From positions 79,703 through 143,702 of the forward strand of contig NZ_JAPFRE010000027.1 in assembly GCF_026183735.1 (NCBI RefSeq): 64,000 nucleotides of DNA, given 5' to 3'. Origin of the DNA: Alteromonas sp. ASW11-130 (GTDB taxonomy: Bacteria > Pseudomonadota > Gammaproteobacteria > Enterobacterales > Alteromonadaceae). Below the pieces are notes generated by a model, which was given only the letters and a program-made list of their open reading frames with translations, was not told the origin of the DNA and made no database searches. This document shows positions 37,862 through 46,908 of this stretch, one piece after another. Within the stretch, counting starts at the first letter, position 1; each line of letters opens with the position of its first letter. A program made the translations under genes and the position numbers.

Positions 37862-40048
37862 ATGCTGATAGAGGAACAGCTCACATACGCAAATTGTGCG
37901 CACCCTTTTAACATTTTAGGTCGTCAATACGCTGAGTCGGTTCACAGTGTCACCGTGTGGATGCCTGATGCAGAAAAAATTACGGTAAGTAAAGCAGGCA
38001 CTAAATCGGTCATTTGTACACTAAAGCAGACGTCTACAAGGGGGCTGTTCAGGGGCCATAGCAAGCAACTTGCAACGGGAGCATACCAATTAAACGTTAC
38101 TCGCGCAGGCCGCACTTTCAGTTTATTGGACCCATATCAGTATCAGGATGAAGCTTTTCATGCCGTTCATTTTATTGACCATCAACCGCAGAACCTTTAC
38201 CGTCAAGCTGGTGCGCAACTCATTACCGTTCAAGCGAATAAAAAGACCATTCAAGCAGTAAGATTCGCCGTTTATGCACCGAATGCGTCATCTGTTTCGG
38301 TAATTGGCGATTTTAATCAGTGGGACGGGCGAATTCATCCTCTTCAGCAGACAGAGCTAGGCTATTGGGTGTTAGTCATCCCAGAACTTCAACCAGGCGA
38401 AAGATACAAGTTCCAGATTAAAGATACCGAAGGTAATGCCTTACCGCATAAGAGTGATCCTTTAGGTTTTCATGCAGAACAATACCCGTCCCATGCATCC
38501 AAAATATATGACCACGAGCAATATCAATGGCAGGACGATGATTGGAGGCAGGCGCCAAAGCGCGACCACTATAAAACGCCAATGAGTATCTACGAGGTGC
38601 ACCTGGCTTCGTGGAAACGGCCTGGTAATAAGAATGAACAGCGCTATTTGACGTATCGGCAACTCGCAGAGGATTTAGTTTCGTATGTAAAAGATATGGG
38701 ATACACCCACATAGAGCTACTCCCTGTTTCTGAATATCCATTTGATGGTTCGTGGGGATATCAGCCGGTCGGGATGTTTGCACCAACCAGTCGCTTTGGC
38801 GAGCCGGATGACTTTAAGTACTTTGTAGATAACTGTCATCAACATGGCATCGGGGTCATTATAGACTGGGTGCCCGCACATTTCCCTGAAGACGGCCACG
38901 GTCTCGCTCGTTTCGATGGTTCATGTGTGTATGAGTATTCTGATCCGCGAAAAGGGTGGCATCCTGATTGGAATTCTTGCATCTATGATTTTGGGAAAGA
39001 CTCTGTTAGACAATTCTTAGTAGCTAATGCGTTATTCTGGTTTGATAAATTCCATGTGGATGGAATTCGGGTGGACGCAGTGGCATCTATGTTATATTTG
39101 GATTACTCACGAAATGACGGTGAGTGGATCCCCAATGTCGACGGTGGTAACCAAAATTATGAGGCGGCCAGCCTGCTTAGGTGGATGAACACAGAGGTTT
39201 ATAAACAGTTTCCTTATGCGATGACCATAGCAGAAGAATCCACTTCATTCCCAAAAGTTTCCAGACCTGTATACGAGGGCGGATTAGGATTCGGCTTTAA
39301 ATGGAACATGGGGTGGATGCATGATTCATTGCATTTTATCAGTAAAGAGCCGGCTTATCGTCGTTATCATCATGATGATATTACATTTAGTATGGTTTAT
39401 GCCTTTAACGAAAACTTCGTGTTGCCCCTATCACATGATGAAGTGGTTCACGGGAAGGGCAGTTTACTAAATAAGATGCCTGGTGATGAATGGCAACAAG
39501 CCGCTAACCTAAGGTGTTATGCGGCATTTATGTACGGTCACCCTGGCAAAAAACTAAACTTTATGGGCAATGAAATTGCGCAGAGTCGAGAATGGAACCA
39601 CGATTGTTCAATAGATTGGCATCTGCTCGATTATGACAAGCATAAAGGTATCAATGCGCTTTATCGAAAGCTAAATGAGGTGTATAAAACCACCCCTGCG
39701 CTATATGAGCTCGATCACGAACCACGGGGTTTTGATTGGATTGATCACCAAAATCAAGAACAAAGCGTACTTTCCTTCGTGCGTAAAAATGGTGATGGTA
39801 AGCAAAAAGTTTACGTTGTGTGTAATTTTACACCTAGTCCACGTGAACCGTTTAAATTAGGTGTACAGGACGAAGGTGAATATAGATTGCTGTTAAACTC
39901 TGATGAAAATCAATACTGGGGAAGTGCTTATAAAGTACCTGAATTGGTAACAGCTCACCACGAATATTGGAACAATCAGCCGTTTAGCATCGATCTTACA
40001 TTACCGCCGTTAGCTACTCTTTTTATCGTATGGAACGGCAAAGCATAA
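37862..40048 (+). CDS. glgB: 1,4-alpha-glucan branching enzyme
   Basis: 728-aa GH13 enzyme creating alpha-1,6 branches in glycogen, same length as E. coli GlgB. An N1 domain and a CBM48 domain (AVYAPNASSVSVIGDFNQWD) precede the catalytic barrel. Conserved GH13 regions: VIIDWVPAHFPED, DGIRVDAVASMLYLDYSR (nucleophile Asp near residue 405), TIAEESTSFP and LPLSHDEVVHGKGSL. AGGAG precedes the ATG. glgX follows after 3 nt. The genes for glycogen synthesis and phosphorolysis (glgA, glgC, glgP) are not in the window. Confidence 0.96.
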   Translation: MLIEEQLTYANCAHPFNILGRQYAESVHSVTVWMPDAEKITVSKAGTKSVICTLKQTSTRGLFRGHSKQLATGAYQLNVTRAGRTFSLLDPYQYQDEAFHAVHFIDHQPQNLYRQAGAQLITVQANKKTIQAVRFAVYAPNASSVSVIGDFNQWDGRIHPLQQTELGYWVLVIPELQPGERYKFQIKDTEGNALPHKSDPLGFHAEQYPSHASKIYDHEQYQWQDDDWRQAPKRDHYKTPMSIYEVHLASWKRPGNKNEQRYLTYRQLAEDLVSYVKDMGYTHIELLPVSEYPFDGSWGYQPVGMFAPTSRFGEPDDFKYFVDNCHQHGIGVIIDWVPAHFPEDGHGLARFDGSCVYEYSDPRKGWHPDWNSCIYDFGKDSVRQFLVANALFWFDKFHVDGIRVDAVASMLYLDYSRNDGEWIPNVDGGNQNYEAASLLRWMNTEVYKQFPYAMTIAEESTSFPKVSRPVYEGGLGFGFKWNMGWMHDSLHFISKEPAYRRYHHDDITFSMVYAFNENFVLPLSHDEVVHGKGSLLNKMPGDEWQQAANLRCYAAFMYGHPGKKLNFMGNEIAQSREWNHDCSIDWHLLDYDKHKGINALYRKLNEVYKTTPALYELDHEPRGFDWIDHQNQEQSVLSFVRKNGDGKQKVYVVCNFTPSPREPFKLGVQDEGEYRLLLNSDENQYWGSAYKVPELVTAHHEYWNNQPFSIDLTLPPLATLFIVWNGKA

Positions 40049-40051
40049 AAT

Positions 40052-42121
40052 ATGGCAGTGAAATCAAGCGTGCAAGTAAACGTAGGTCATGCGCGGCAAT
40101 TGGGGGCCAACCTTACTGATACAGGGTGCAACTTTGCGGTTTTTTGCACCAACGCAGATGCGGTAATTTTGTGTTTATATCGGGCCGATACAGAAGAATT
40201 AATTAACGAAATATCATTACCTGGTAAAACTGGCGATATATGGCACGGTGAAGTGGCGGGTATTGTGGCCGGTCAATTTTATGCATACAGGGTGGAGCGT
40301 GGTGCGAATGAATTACATGGTGGCTCGGCCAACAAATTATTGATCGACCCTTATGCAAAAAAATTGAGCCGAGCAATAGTTTGGAATGCCCGGCAATACA
40401 CCTATGATTCCCAATTTATGATTCCAAAGGCGGTGGTGGTTGATGAAGCGTCGTACCGCAGAACCATTACCCGGCCCTTTATACCTTCACATCAACGCAT
40501 TATATATGAAGCGCATATTAAGGGGATATCCCAGTTAAGAGGCGATATTCCAGAATTTGAACGGGGGAGTTATATTGCTGCTTGTCATCCATCCATTATT
40601 GAACACTTAAAAGCCTTAGGCGTAACTTCGATTCAATTTATGCCCCTTGCTTCCTTCATGCCTGAACCCTATTGCGTTGAGAAAGGATTAACCAATTATT
40701 GGGGGTACAATCCGGTAAACTTTTTCGCTCCGGAACCACGCTATGGTAGGCAGGATGCATTAAATGAAGTTTGTCAGATGGTTGATGCTTATCATGCTGC
40801 GGGAATCGAAGTTATTGTAGATGTAGTTTTCAATCATACTGCCGAAGGAGGCGAGGGTGGTTCGATGCTATCTTTCAAGGGTTTTTCCAGTGAACAAAGC
40901 TATCTATTTGAGCAAACAAAACAAGGTGAAGTCGCGTTCAGCAACCATTCTGGTTGCGGTAACACCGTCAACTCTGCATCCGCGGTAATGACTCGAATGA
41001 TCATGGATGCCATGAGGTTCTGGGTAGATGTTATTGGCGTAGACGGATTCCGTTTTGACCTGGCCGCTTGCTTAGGTCGAGATCCTCATCACTTTACGCC
41101 TAACGCAGGTTTGTTAAGAGCGATTAACCAGGATCCCGTTTTACAAAATTGCGTGCTGATAGCAGAGCCATGGGATATCGGCCCAGATGGCTACCAGCTT
41201 GGAAATTTTCCGCCGCCCTGGCTGGAAGTAAATGATAAATTTCGTGATACTGTAAGAGCGTTCTGGAGAGGGGATGATGGTCAGACAGCCGATTTTGCCA
41301 CACGCTTGATGGGGTCTCGTGATGTTTTCGCTAAAGGTGTTCGCCAGCCTAATACTTCTGTGAATAATGTCACTTACCACGATGGTTTCACATTACATGA
41401 CCTAGTGAGTTACGCAAAGCGCCATAATGAGGCCAACGAAGAAAGCAATAAAGATGGACACGGCCATAATCTTTCAGCTAACTATGGTGAAGAGGGGGAA
41501 ACGACGAATGAAAAAATTCTTTCGTTAAGAGAGCGCCAAAAACGAAACTTGTTTGCCACACTTATCCTCGCGCAAGGTACCCCTCACATTTTGGGAGGCG
41601 ATGAGTTAAGTCGCACTCAAAAGGGCAATAATAATGCTTATTGTCAAGACAACGAAATCAGCTGGGTAAACTGGGATTTAAATAAACGTAAACAGGATTT
41701 TTTTAATTTCTGTCAGTACGTTATTAAGCTACGCCAGCAAAGCGATTTACTCTCCCAGGTACTAATGAAGGATGATTCTTTTCAACAGTCGGTGAACGTA
41801 GCGTCTATTAATTGGTATAAGCCTGATGGCAGTGACAAAGTCTCGGCTGATTGGCAGGCCACACACAATAAGGCTTTCGGATTAGAAATTATTGGCGAAA
41901 AATCAACTGATAAACCCTATGAACATTGGTTCATTGGCTTCAACGCCAGTGATAATGATGTGCGTTTTAATCTACCTATAGAAAAGAAAAAAGGCGGCTG
42001 GATGTTACACCTCGATACCCGCTATTGCACATTAGCCGAACAACCTCGAATTTGTATTCAACGTGCTTTTCTACAAGCAGGCAAGAGTTTGGCAGTTTTC
42101 TCCTGGCATGCTTCCACATAA
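40052..42121 (+). CDS. glgX: Glycogen debranching enzyme GlgX (isoamylase type)
   Basis: 689-aa GH13 enzyme hydrolysing alpha-1,6 branches of phosphorylase limit dextrin. CBM48 at the N-terminus (GCNFAVFCTNADAVILCLY), then catalytic regions VIVDVVFNHTAEGG, GFRFDLAACLGRD (nucleophile Asp near residue 336), IAEPWDIGPDGYQLGNFP and NVTYHDGFTLHDLVSY. The stretch LILAQGTPHILGGDELSRTQ and NNNAYCQDNEISWVNW are typical of GlgX/TreX. It follows glgB by 3 nt, so branch making and branch removal are co-expressed. Ends the malQ-glgB-glgX set. Confidence 0.94.
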   Translation: MAVKSSVQVNVGHARQLGANLTDTGCNFAVFCTNADAVILCLYRADTEELINEISLPGKTGDIWHGEVAGIVAGQFYAYRVERGANELHGGSANKLLIDPYAKKLSRAIVWNARQYTYDSQFMIPKAVVVDEASYRRTITRPFIPSHQRIIYEAHIKGISQLRGDIPEFERGSYIAACHPSIIEHLKALGVTSIQFMPLASFMPEPYCVEKGLTNYWGYNPVNFFAPEPRYGRQDALNEVCQMVDAYHAAGIEVIVDVVFNHTAEGGEGGSMLSFKGFSSEQSYLFEQTKQGEVAFSNHSGCGNTVNSASAVMTRMIMDAMRFWVDVIGVDGFRFDLAACLGRDPHHFTPNAGLLRAINQDPVLQNCVLIAEPWDIGPDGYQLGNFPPPWLEVNDKFRDTVRAFWRGDDGQTADFATRLMGSRDVFAKGVRQPNTSVNNVTYHDGFTLHDLVSYAKRHNEANEESNKDGHGHNLSANYGEEGETTNEKILSLRERQKRNLFATLILAQGTPHILGGDELSRTQKGNNNAYCQDNEISWVNWDLNKRKQDFFNFCQYVIKLRQQSDLLSQVLMKDDSFQQSVNVASINWYKPDGSDKVSADWQATHNKAFGLEIIGEKSTDKPYEHWFIGFNASDNDVRFNLPIEKKKGGWMLHLDTRYCTLAEQPRICIQRAFLQAGKSLAVFSWHAST

Positions 42122-42249
42122 CGAGTTCCAGTTATCCTAAAAACAAATGTTAAAATTTTTAGCCTAAAGCTGTTCTTCTTGCGAGGCGATGGTATTATGC
42201 GCTCCCATCTATTGAGCGGGTTTTCTTGCAACAAAACGGTGGAAAAAAA

Positions 42250-43776
42250 ATGAGCGATAAACAATGTGATATTGGGTTTATTGGTTTAGGTGTCATGGGT
42301 AGTAACCTTACGTTAAACCTAGCGGACCATGGTTATCGCGTAGCCTGTTTCGATTTAGATCAAAATAAAGTTGATGCGATCCTTGCCAAAGATGAAGCCG
42401 AGAGGGGTAGCCAACCGGCGCGGGTAGAGGGTTGTAACTCTTACACCGAACTACTTAGCAAACTTAAATCTCCCCACCTTATTATTCTTTCTGTTCCTGC
42501 TGGTGAACCTGTAGATCATGTTTGTCATCATTTGATAGATGCGGGCGTTCAAGCCGATGATATCGTAATTGATACTGGAAATAGCTTGTGGACTGACTCT
42601 GTTGAGCGTGAAGAGCAATACAAAGGTAAGTTTATCTTTTTTTCTACCGCAGTGTCCGGCGGCGAAGTGGGCGCGCGATTTGGCCCTTCATTAATGCCGT
42701 CGGGTAACCCGTATGCCTGGACACGTATTGAACCTGTCCTAAAAGCTATTTCCGCCAAGGTAGATGCTGCGACAGGTAAGCCGATAGAATCCTATTCCCC
42801 CGGCAACCCAGTAAAAGAAGGCGAGCCTTGTGCTACTTATATTGGTCCAGTTGGAGCAGGTCATTACGTAAAAATGGTCCATAACGGTATTGAATATGCG
42901 GACATGCAACTTATTTGTGAAGCCTATCACATTATGCGAAACGCATTTGCAATGAGCCCGGTGCAAATTGCCAACACGTTCAGGGAATGGAACCAAGGAA
43001 AGCTAAACAGCTACCTGATGGAAATAAGCGCAGAAGTGTTGGAACAGCAAGATCCTGAAACAGACCGACCATTAGTAGATGTTATCCTGGACAAGGCGGG
43101 GCAAAAAGGTACGGGCTTGTGGACAGCTGTTAGCGCACTGCAAGTAGGCAGTCCTGCACAAACTATCACAGCGGCCGTATTTGCTCGTAGCATATCCAGT
43201 TTGAAAGATGAACGCGTGGCGGCTAGTGAACAGCTAGCGGGCCCTCAGCAAATAAAATTATCAGATCAAGAGAAGACTGTTGCAATTGCAAAGTTAGAAC
43301 ATGCGCTATATTGCTCAAAAATCTGCGCTTATGCCCAAGGCTTCCAACTAATGGCAACTGCTGCTAAAGAGCATGGTTGGGAATTAGATTTTGCAGAAAT
43401 CGCTAAGATTTGGCGGGCAGGATGTATCATCCGAGCTGTGTTCTTACAATCTATAGCAACCGCATATGAACAAGATGAAAATCTAGCAAATCTGCTTCTT
43501 GCACCTTATTTTTCTGAGCAAATAGCTGAATATCAGGAAGATTGGAGGCACTCTGTTTCACAAGCCACCCTATCAGGCATTCCATGTCCTGCGATGATGT
43601 CGGCAATCAGTTATTACGACTCTTATCGCACAGCCGTGCTACCAGCCGGCTTGCTCCAGGGACAACGTGATTACTTTGGTGCACACACCTACCAACGAGT
43701 CGATAAACCGGTGGGCAAAAAATTTCATATTGAATGGAGTGATCCTGCTAGACCTCAAATAGCTATCAAAAAATAG
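42250..43776 (+). CDS. gnd: 6-phosphogluconate dehydrogenase, decarboxylating
   Basis: 508-aa enzyme converting 6-phosphogluconate to ribulose-5-phosphate with NADP+. Nucleotide motif IGFIGLGVMGSNLTLNLADH, then SGGEVGARFGPSLMPSG and the substrate/catalytic VKMVHNGIEYADMQLI with the essential lysine and histidine. C-terminal domain includes RAGCIIRAVFL. Somewhat longer than the usual ~470 aa. The frame opens at TTG 42226, but ATG 42250 has GGTGG ahead. It is outside the zwf operon, giving the cell independent control of the pentose branch versus Entner-Doudoroff. Confidence 0.95.
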   Translation: MSDKQCDIGFIGLGVMGSNLTLNLADHGYRVACFDLDQNKVDAILAKDEAERGSQPARVEGCNSYTELLSKLKSPHLIILSVPAGEPVDHVCHHLIDAGVQADDIVIDTGNSLWTDSVEREEQYKGKFIFFSTAVSGGEVGARFGPSLMPSGNPYAWTRIEPVLKAISAKVDAATGKPIESYSPGNPVKEGEPCATYIGPVGAGHYVKMVHNGIEYADMQLICEAYHIMRNAFAMSPVQIANTFREWNQGKLNSYLMEISAEVLEQQDPETDRPLVDVILDKAGQKGTGLWTAVSALQVGSPAQTITAAVFARSISSLKDERVAASEQLAGPQQIKLSDQEKTVAIAKLEHALYCSKICAYAQGFQLMATAAKEHGWELDFAEIAKIWRAGCIIRAVFLQSIATAYEQDENLANLLLAPYFSEQIAEYQEDWRHSVSQATLSGIPCPAMMSAISYYDSYRTAVLPAGLLQGQRDYFGAHTYQRVDKPVGKKFHIEWSDPARPQIAIKK

Positions 43777-43801
43777 TTTAATAGTCTTGCGGGAATTCGC
43801 T

Positions 43802-44200
43802 ATGTCACAAATAGATTGGAAAGACAAACTTTCGCAAGATGAGTATAGAGTTTGTCGAATGGGCGGGACTGAACGCCCATTCACCGGGATATTGCTAAAT
43901 GAAAATCGGGAAGGGGAGTATGTCTGCAAATGCTGTGGTGTGACCCTTTTCACTTCAGAAAGCAAATATGATACTGGCTGTGGGTGGCCTTCATTTTATG
44001 ACCAGTCTGTAGATAAAAATGTAGGTTTCCGGGAGGACCACAGCCATGGGATGCAGCGTGTTGAGATTTTTTGCAAACAGTGTGATGCACACTTAGGCCA
44101 TGTATTCCCCGACGGGCCACAACCGACCGGGGAACGTTACTGTGTTAATTCAATATCTCTATCTTTCAATCCTGACGGGAATGAACAGGTTAAAGGTTAA
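43802..44200 (+). CDS. msrB: Peptide-methionine (R)-S-oxide reductase
   Basis: 132-aa repair enzyme reducing the R-epimer of methionine sulfoxide in proteins. Two zinc CxxC pairs (YVCKCCGVTLF and FCKQCDAHLGHVF), GCGWPSFYD, and the catalytic cysteine in GERYCVNSISLSF are visible. ATG 43802 is chosen over an in-frame upstream start at 43787. In E. coli msrB sits between yeaC and gapA; all three are in this window but separated. Confidence 0.95.
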   Translation: MSQIDWKDKLSQDEYRVCRMGGTERPFTGILLNENREGEYVCKCCGVTLFTSESKYDTGCGWPSFYDQSVDKNVGFREDHSHGMQRVEIFCKQCDAHLGHVFPDGPQPTGERYCVNSISLSFNPDGNEQVKG

Positions 44201-44310
44201 CCATTAGATAATGTTATAGATGGTGTAAAAAATTTATTGCAGGGTTTGCATATGAAAGTTTATTACACTCATTCAATTTAACGATCTCCCTGAAATAGCT
44301 TTCACATTTA

Positions 44311-45195
44311 TTAAATTTTGTGCAGTCCAAGATTAGTAGCATTAAAGCTTCCGTCTTCGAGCGCATCTATTACCTCGTCTGCAACATCTTCTAATTTATC
44401 AGTATCCAAATTAAACCGCTTGGCCCAAGCTGTCCTGTCATTACCTTCAATGAGCGCATCATATTCTTCGGCCACAATCGACCAGACATACGCTCGGGCA
44501 TATTTTTCCTGTTCTAAAGAGATAGTTACTAACGTAGGAAATACTTCAGTATCTATCCCATCATCATTTTCATATAAGCTAAGCGCTCGGTATAGGGTCT
44601 TACGAGTTTGATTAAGATCATGTTTTACTTCAATCGTTGCCAACGCGACCAGTAAATCTGGAGTGTTCAATTTACCCGTGCGATTGGCGTTCATAAAGCG
44701 CTGTAACGCATTGTCATCACTAAATCTTGACCAGTGATAATACGAAAGGTAAGGGTTCGGGTCATTCTTAGTAGCCCTGGCTAATCGTTTTAATTCCCGC
44801 TTCGCGGTGATTACGCCTTTCATTCTGTCAGATTCTTTTTCTCTGTACTTTATGTGTTCAATTCCCGCGGCTTTTGTGATGCATGCTCTATAATCCTCAA
44901 ATAATATGAGCAATCGATATTGCTGTTTTGCCGTAAGTGGTTCTCGGTGTCTATAACGGTGGTTCACTATTTCAGCTTTCTCAGAACGGCACCAACTGTC
45001 CGAATTTAAGTCGCTGCATAAATTTGGATGAGTACTACATATCTCGGAAACCTTGGGCGAGAAATATTCACCGCACCCAGTTAAGTAGATACAAAGTATC
45101 GGGAACATCACTATTTTTCGTGAAAGTGTCGAAAAATTACCAATATTTTTGGCTATGACACGATGTTTATGATTGCTTTTGAAACTTATCAACAA
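44311..45195 (-). CDS. DUF2989 family lipoprotein
   Basis: About 294 aa from the furthest start (TTG), start uncertain. The hydrophobic run MFPILCIYLTGCGEYF ends in a lipobox (LTGC) at about residue 41, implying an outer-membrane or periplasmic lipoprotein. After it come a Cys-rich stretch (EICSTHPNLCSDLNSDSWCR), a helical region beginning EPLTAKQQYRLLILFEDYRA, and a C-terminal helical half that looks TPR-like (DLLVALATIEVKHDLNQTRK; FPTLVTISLEQEKYARAYVW). I believe this is the DUF2989 family of Vibrio/Shewanella; function unknown. It is divergent from the long GAPDH. Confidence 0.6.
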   Translation of the reverse strand: MLISFKSNHKHRVIAKNIGNFSTLSRKIVMFPILCIYLTGCGEYFSPKVSEICSTHPNLCSDLNSDSWCRSEKAEIVNHRYRHREPLTAKQQYRLLILFEDYRACITKAAGIEHIKYREKESDRMKGVITAKRELKRLARATKNDPNPYLSYYHWSRFSDDNALQRFMNANRTGKLNTPDLLVALATIEVKHDLNQTRKTLYRALSLYENDDGIDTEVFPTLVTISLEQEKYARAYVWSIVAEEYDALIEGNDRTAWAKRFNLDTDKLEDVADEVIDALEDGSFNATNLGLHKI

Positions 45196-45208
45196 TTTGG
45201 TGATCCCA

Positions 45209-45223
45209 TCATGTTTAATTACA
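45209..45223. promoter_or_regulatory. Weak HexR-like site before the long GAPDH
   Basis: On the minus strand TGTAATTAAACATGA: first half-site perfect, second degraded, 12 of 15 overall; 92 nt before the GAPDH start. Confidence 0.35.
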
Positions 45224-45314
45224 ATACCGCTCGTCGTCAGAGGGGGTCTACAAGTTTACCCTACAATCTTTTCTGATGCGTTTAAAATTTTTCTTTTAAA
45301 TCGAAGGCAGAAGC

Positions 45315-46760
45315 ATGAACCAACAGTTTGAACAGGAATTGCAAAATAGCTGGCAGGAACGTCAGGAATACGCTGAAATGATGTTGCCGTTGATCGGTAA
45401 ATTATACCGCAATCACGCCGTTGAAATTTCCGTATACGGGCGCCCACTTTTAAACGCCAGTGCAATTGATGTAATTAAAGCGCATCGCAAAGTACGCTTG
45501 CATGAAGGCATCAAACTGAGATTACGTGAAAGCTTCCCTATTTTAGAAGCTATTAGCAAAATGCAGTTAGCGCCCGCGCAAATTGATATTGGTAAGTTGG
45601 CCTTTGACTTCCACTACGGTGCTGCAGTTGATCAAAAAGATCTGGAAGCATATCTAAACGAGAAGTTGTCAACGATTGCTGGTCGTGGCGACGATCAACA
45701 ACCTAAAGACGTAGTGTTATATGGATTTGGACGTATCGGCCGCTTAATGGCGCGTTTGCTCATTGAGCGTAATGGCATGAACAACAAACTTCGTCTGCGA
45801 GCAATTGTAGTTCGAGGCGGAAAAGAAGGTGATCTTGAGAAACGCGCTAGCTTATTGCGTCGTGACTCTGTACACGGCCCGTTTAACGGCAGTATTACTG
45901 TTGATCATGAGCGTCAGGCAATAAAGGCCAATGGTGCGTTTATTCAGGTTATCTACGCAGATAGCCCAGATCAAATTGATTACACAAAATATGGTATCGA
46001 CAATGCTATCGTTGTTGACAATACGGGCAAATGGCGAGATCGCGAAGGGTTAGGTTTACACCTTCAAGCTAAAGGTACAGCAAAAGCGATACTGACTGCA
46101 CCTGGTAAAGGTGATATCAAAAATATTGTGCATGGTGTTAACCACAGTGATATCCAACCCGAAGACACCATTTTATCTGCAGCAAGCTGCACCACAAATG
46201 CGATTACACCAGTACTTAAAGCGTTAGATGAAGAGTATGGGATCACTAATGGTCACGTCGAAACGGTGCATTCATATACTAACGACCAGAATTTGATTGA
46301 TAACTTTCACAAAGCAGAACGTCGTGGTCGTAGCGCTCCATTAAACATGGTTATCACCGAAACGGGTGCTGCAAAAGCGGTAGCGAAAGCCTATCCTCAG
46401 TTAGACGGGAAGTTAACAGGGAATGCCATTCGTGTACCTACACCAAATGTATCGCTAGCTATTCTGAACCTCAATTTGGCTAAAGAAACAGATAAATTAG
46501 CGGTAAACGAATTTTTGCGCAATACCGCACTATTTTCGCCTCTTCAGCACCAGATTGATTACACCGCCAGCACTGAAATAGTATCGACGGATGTGGTTGG
46601 TTCAAGGGCAGCTTCTGTAGTTGATTCTCAGGCGACTATCGTTGCGGGCAATCGTCTAACGTTATATGTTTGGTATGACAATGAATTTGGTTATAGCTGC
46701 CAGGTTATGCGCTGCGTTATGGATATGGCGGGCATAACATTCCCTACGCTCCCTGCATAA
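45315..46760 (+). CDS. Long-form glyceraldehyde-3-phosphate dehydrogenase
   Basis: 481 aa, about 150 longer than gapA. Residues 1-130 form a helical N-terminal extension of unknown role (SWQERQEYAEMMLPLIGKLY onward). The GAPDH fold begins at [19 protein letters not shown]. The catalytic cysteine is residue 292 in SAASCTTNAITPVLKA, and the C-terminus has LYVWYDNEFGYSCQVM. The NAITP after the cysteine differs from NCLAP in gapA. Similar long GAPDHs occur in Vibrio and Shewanella and are thought to be a second, possibly gluconeogenic isozyme; that role is inferred here. A weak HexR-like site upstream would fit opposite regulation to gapA. Confidence 0.88.
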   Translation: MNQQFEQELQNSWQERQEYAEMMLPLIGKLYRNHAVEISVYGRPLLNASAIDVIKAHRKVRLHEGIKLRLRESFPILEAISKMQLAPAQIDIGKLAFDFHYGAAVDQKDLEAYLNEKLSTIAGRGDDQQPKDVVLYGFGRIGRLMARLLIERNGMNNKLRLRAIVVRGGKEGDLEKRASLLRRDSVHGPFNGSITVDHERQAIKANGAFIQVIYADSPDQIDYTKYGIDNAIVVDNTGKWRDREGLGLHLQAKGTAKAILTAPGKGDIKNIVHGVNHSDIQPEDTILSAASCTTNAITPVLKALDEEYGITNGHVETVHSYTNDQNLIDNFHKAERRGRSAPLNMVITETGAAKAVAKAYPQLDGKLTGNAIRVPTPNVSLAILNLNLAKETDKLAVNEFLRNTALFSPLQHQIDYTASTEIVSTDVVGSRAASVVDSQATIVAGNRLTLYVWYDNEFGYSCQVMRCVMDMAGITFPTLPA

Positions 46761-46788
46761 ATTTTAAAATCGTTTAACAAATCACTCT

Positions 46789-46813
46789 AAAGCCGACACC
46801 TGTTGTCGGCTTT
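46789..46813 (+). terminator. Terminator of the long GAPDH gene
   Basis: Ten-base perfect stem AAAGCCGACA / TGTCGGCTTT, 5-nt loop, T5 tail, 28 nt after the stop. Confidence 0.85.
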
Positions 46814-46908
46814 TTCAATTTCAGCTTAATTGCCCTTATAGCATGGTATTCTGCGACCAGAATGTGCTAAATTACCGCGCAATTAAAATAAGGAAACAGG
46901 CAGGGCTT

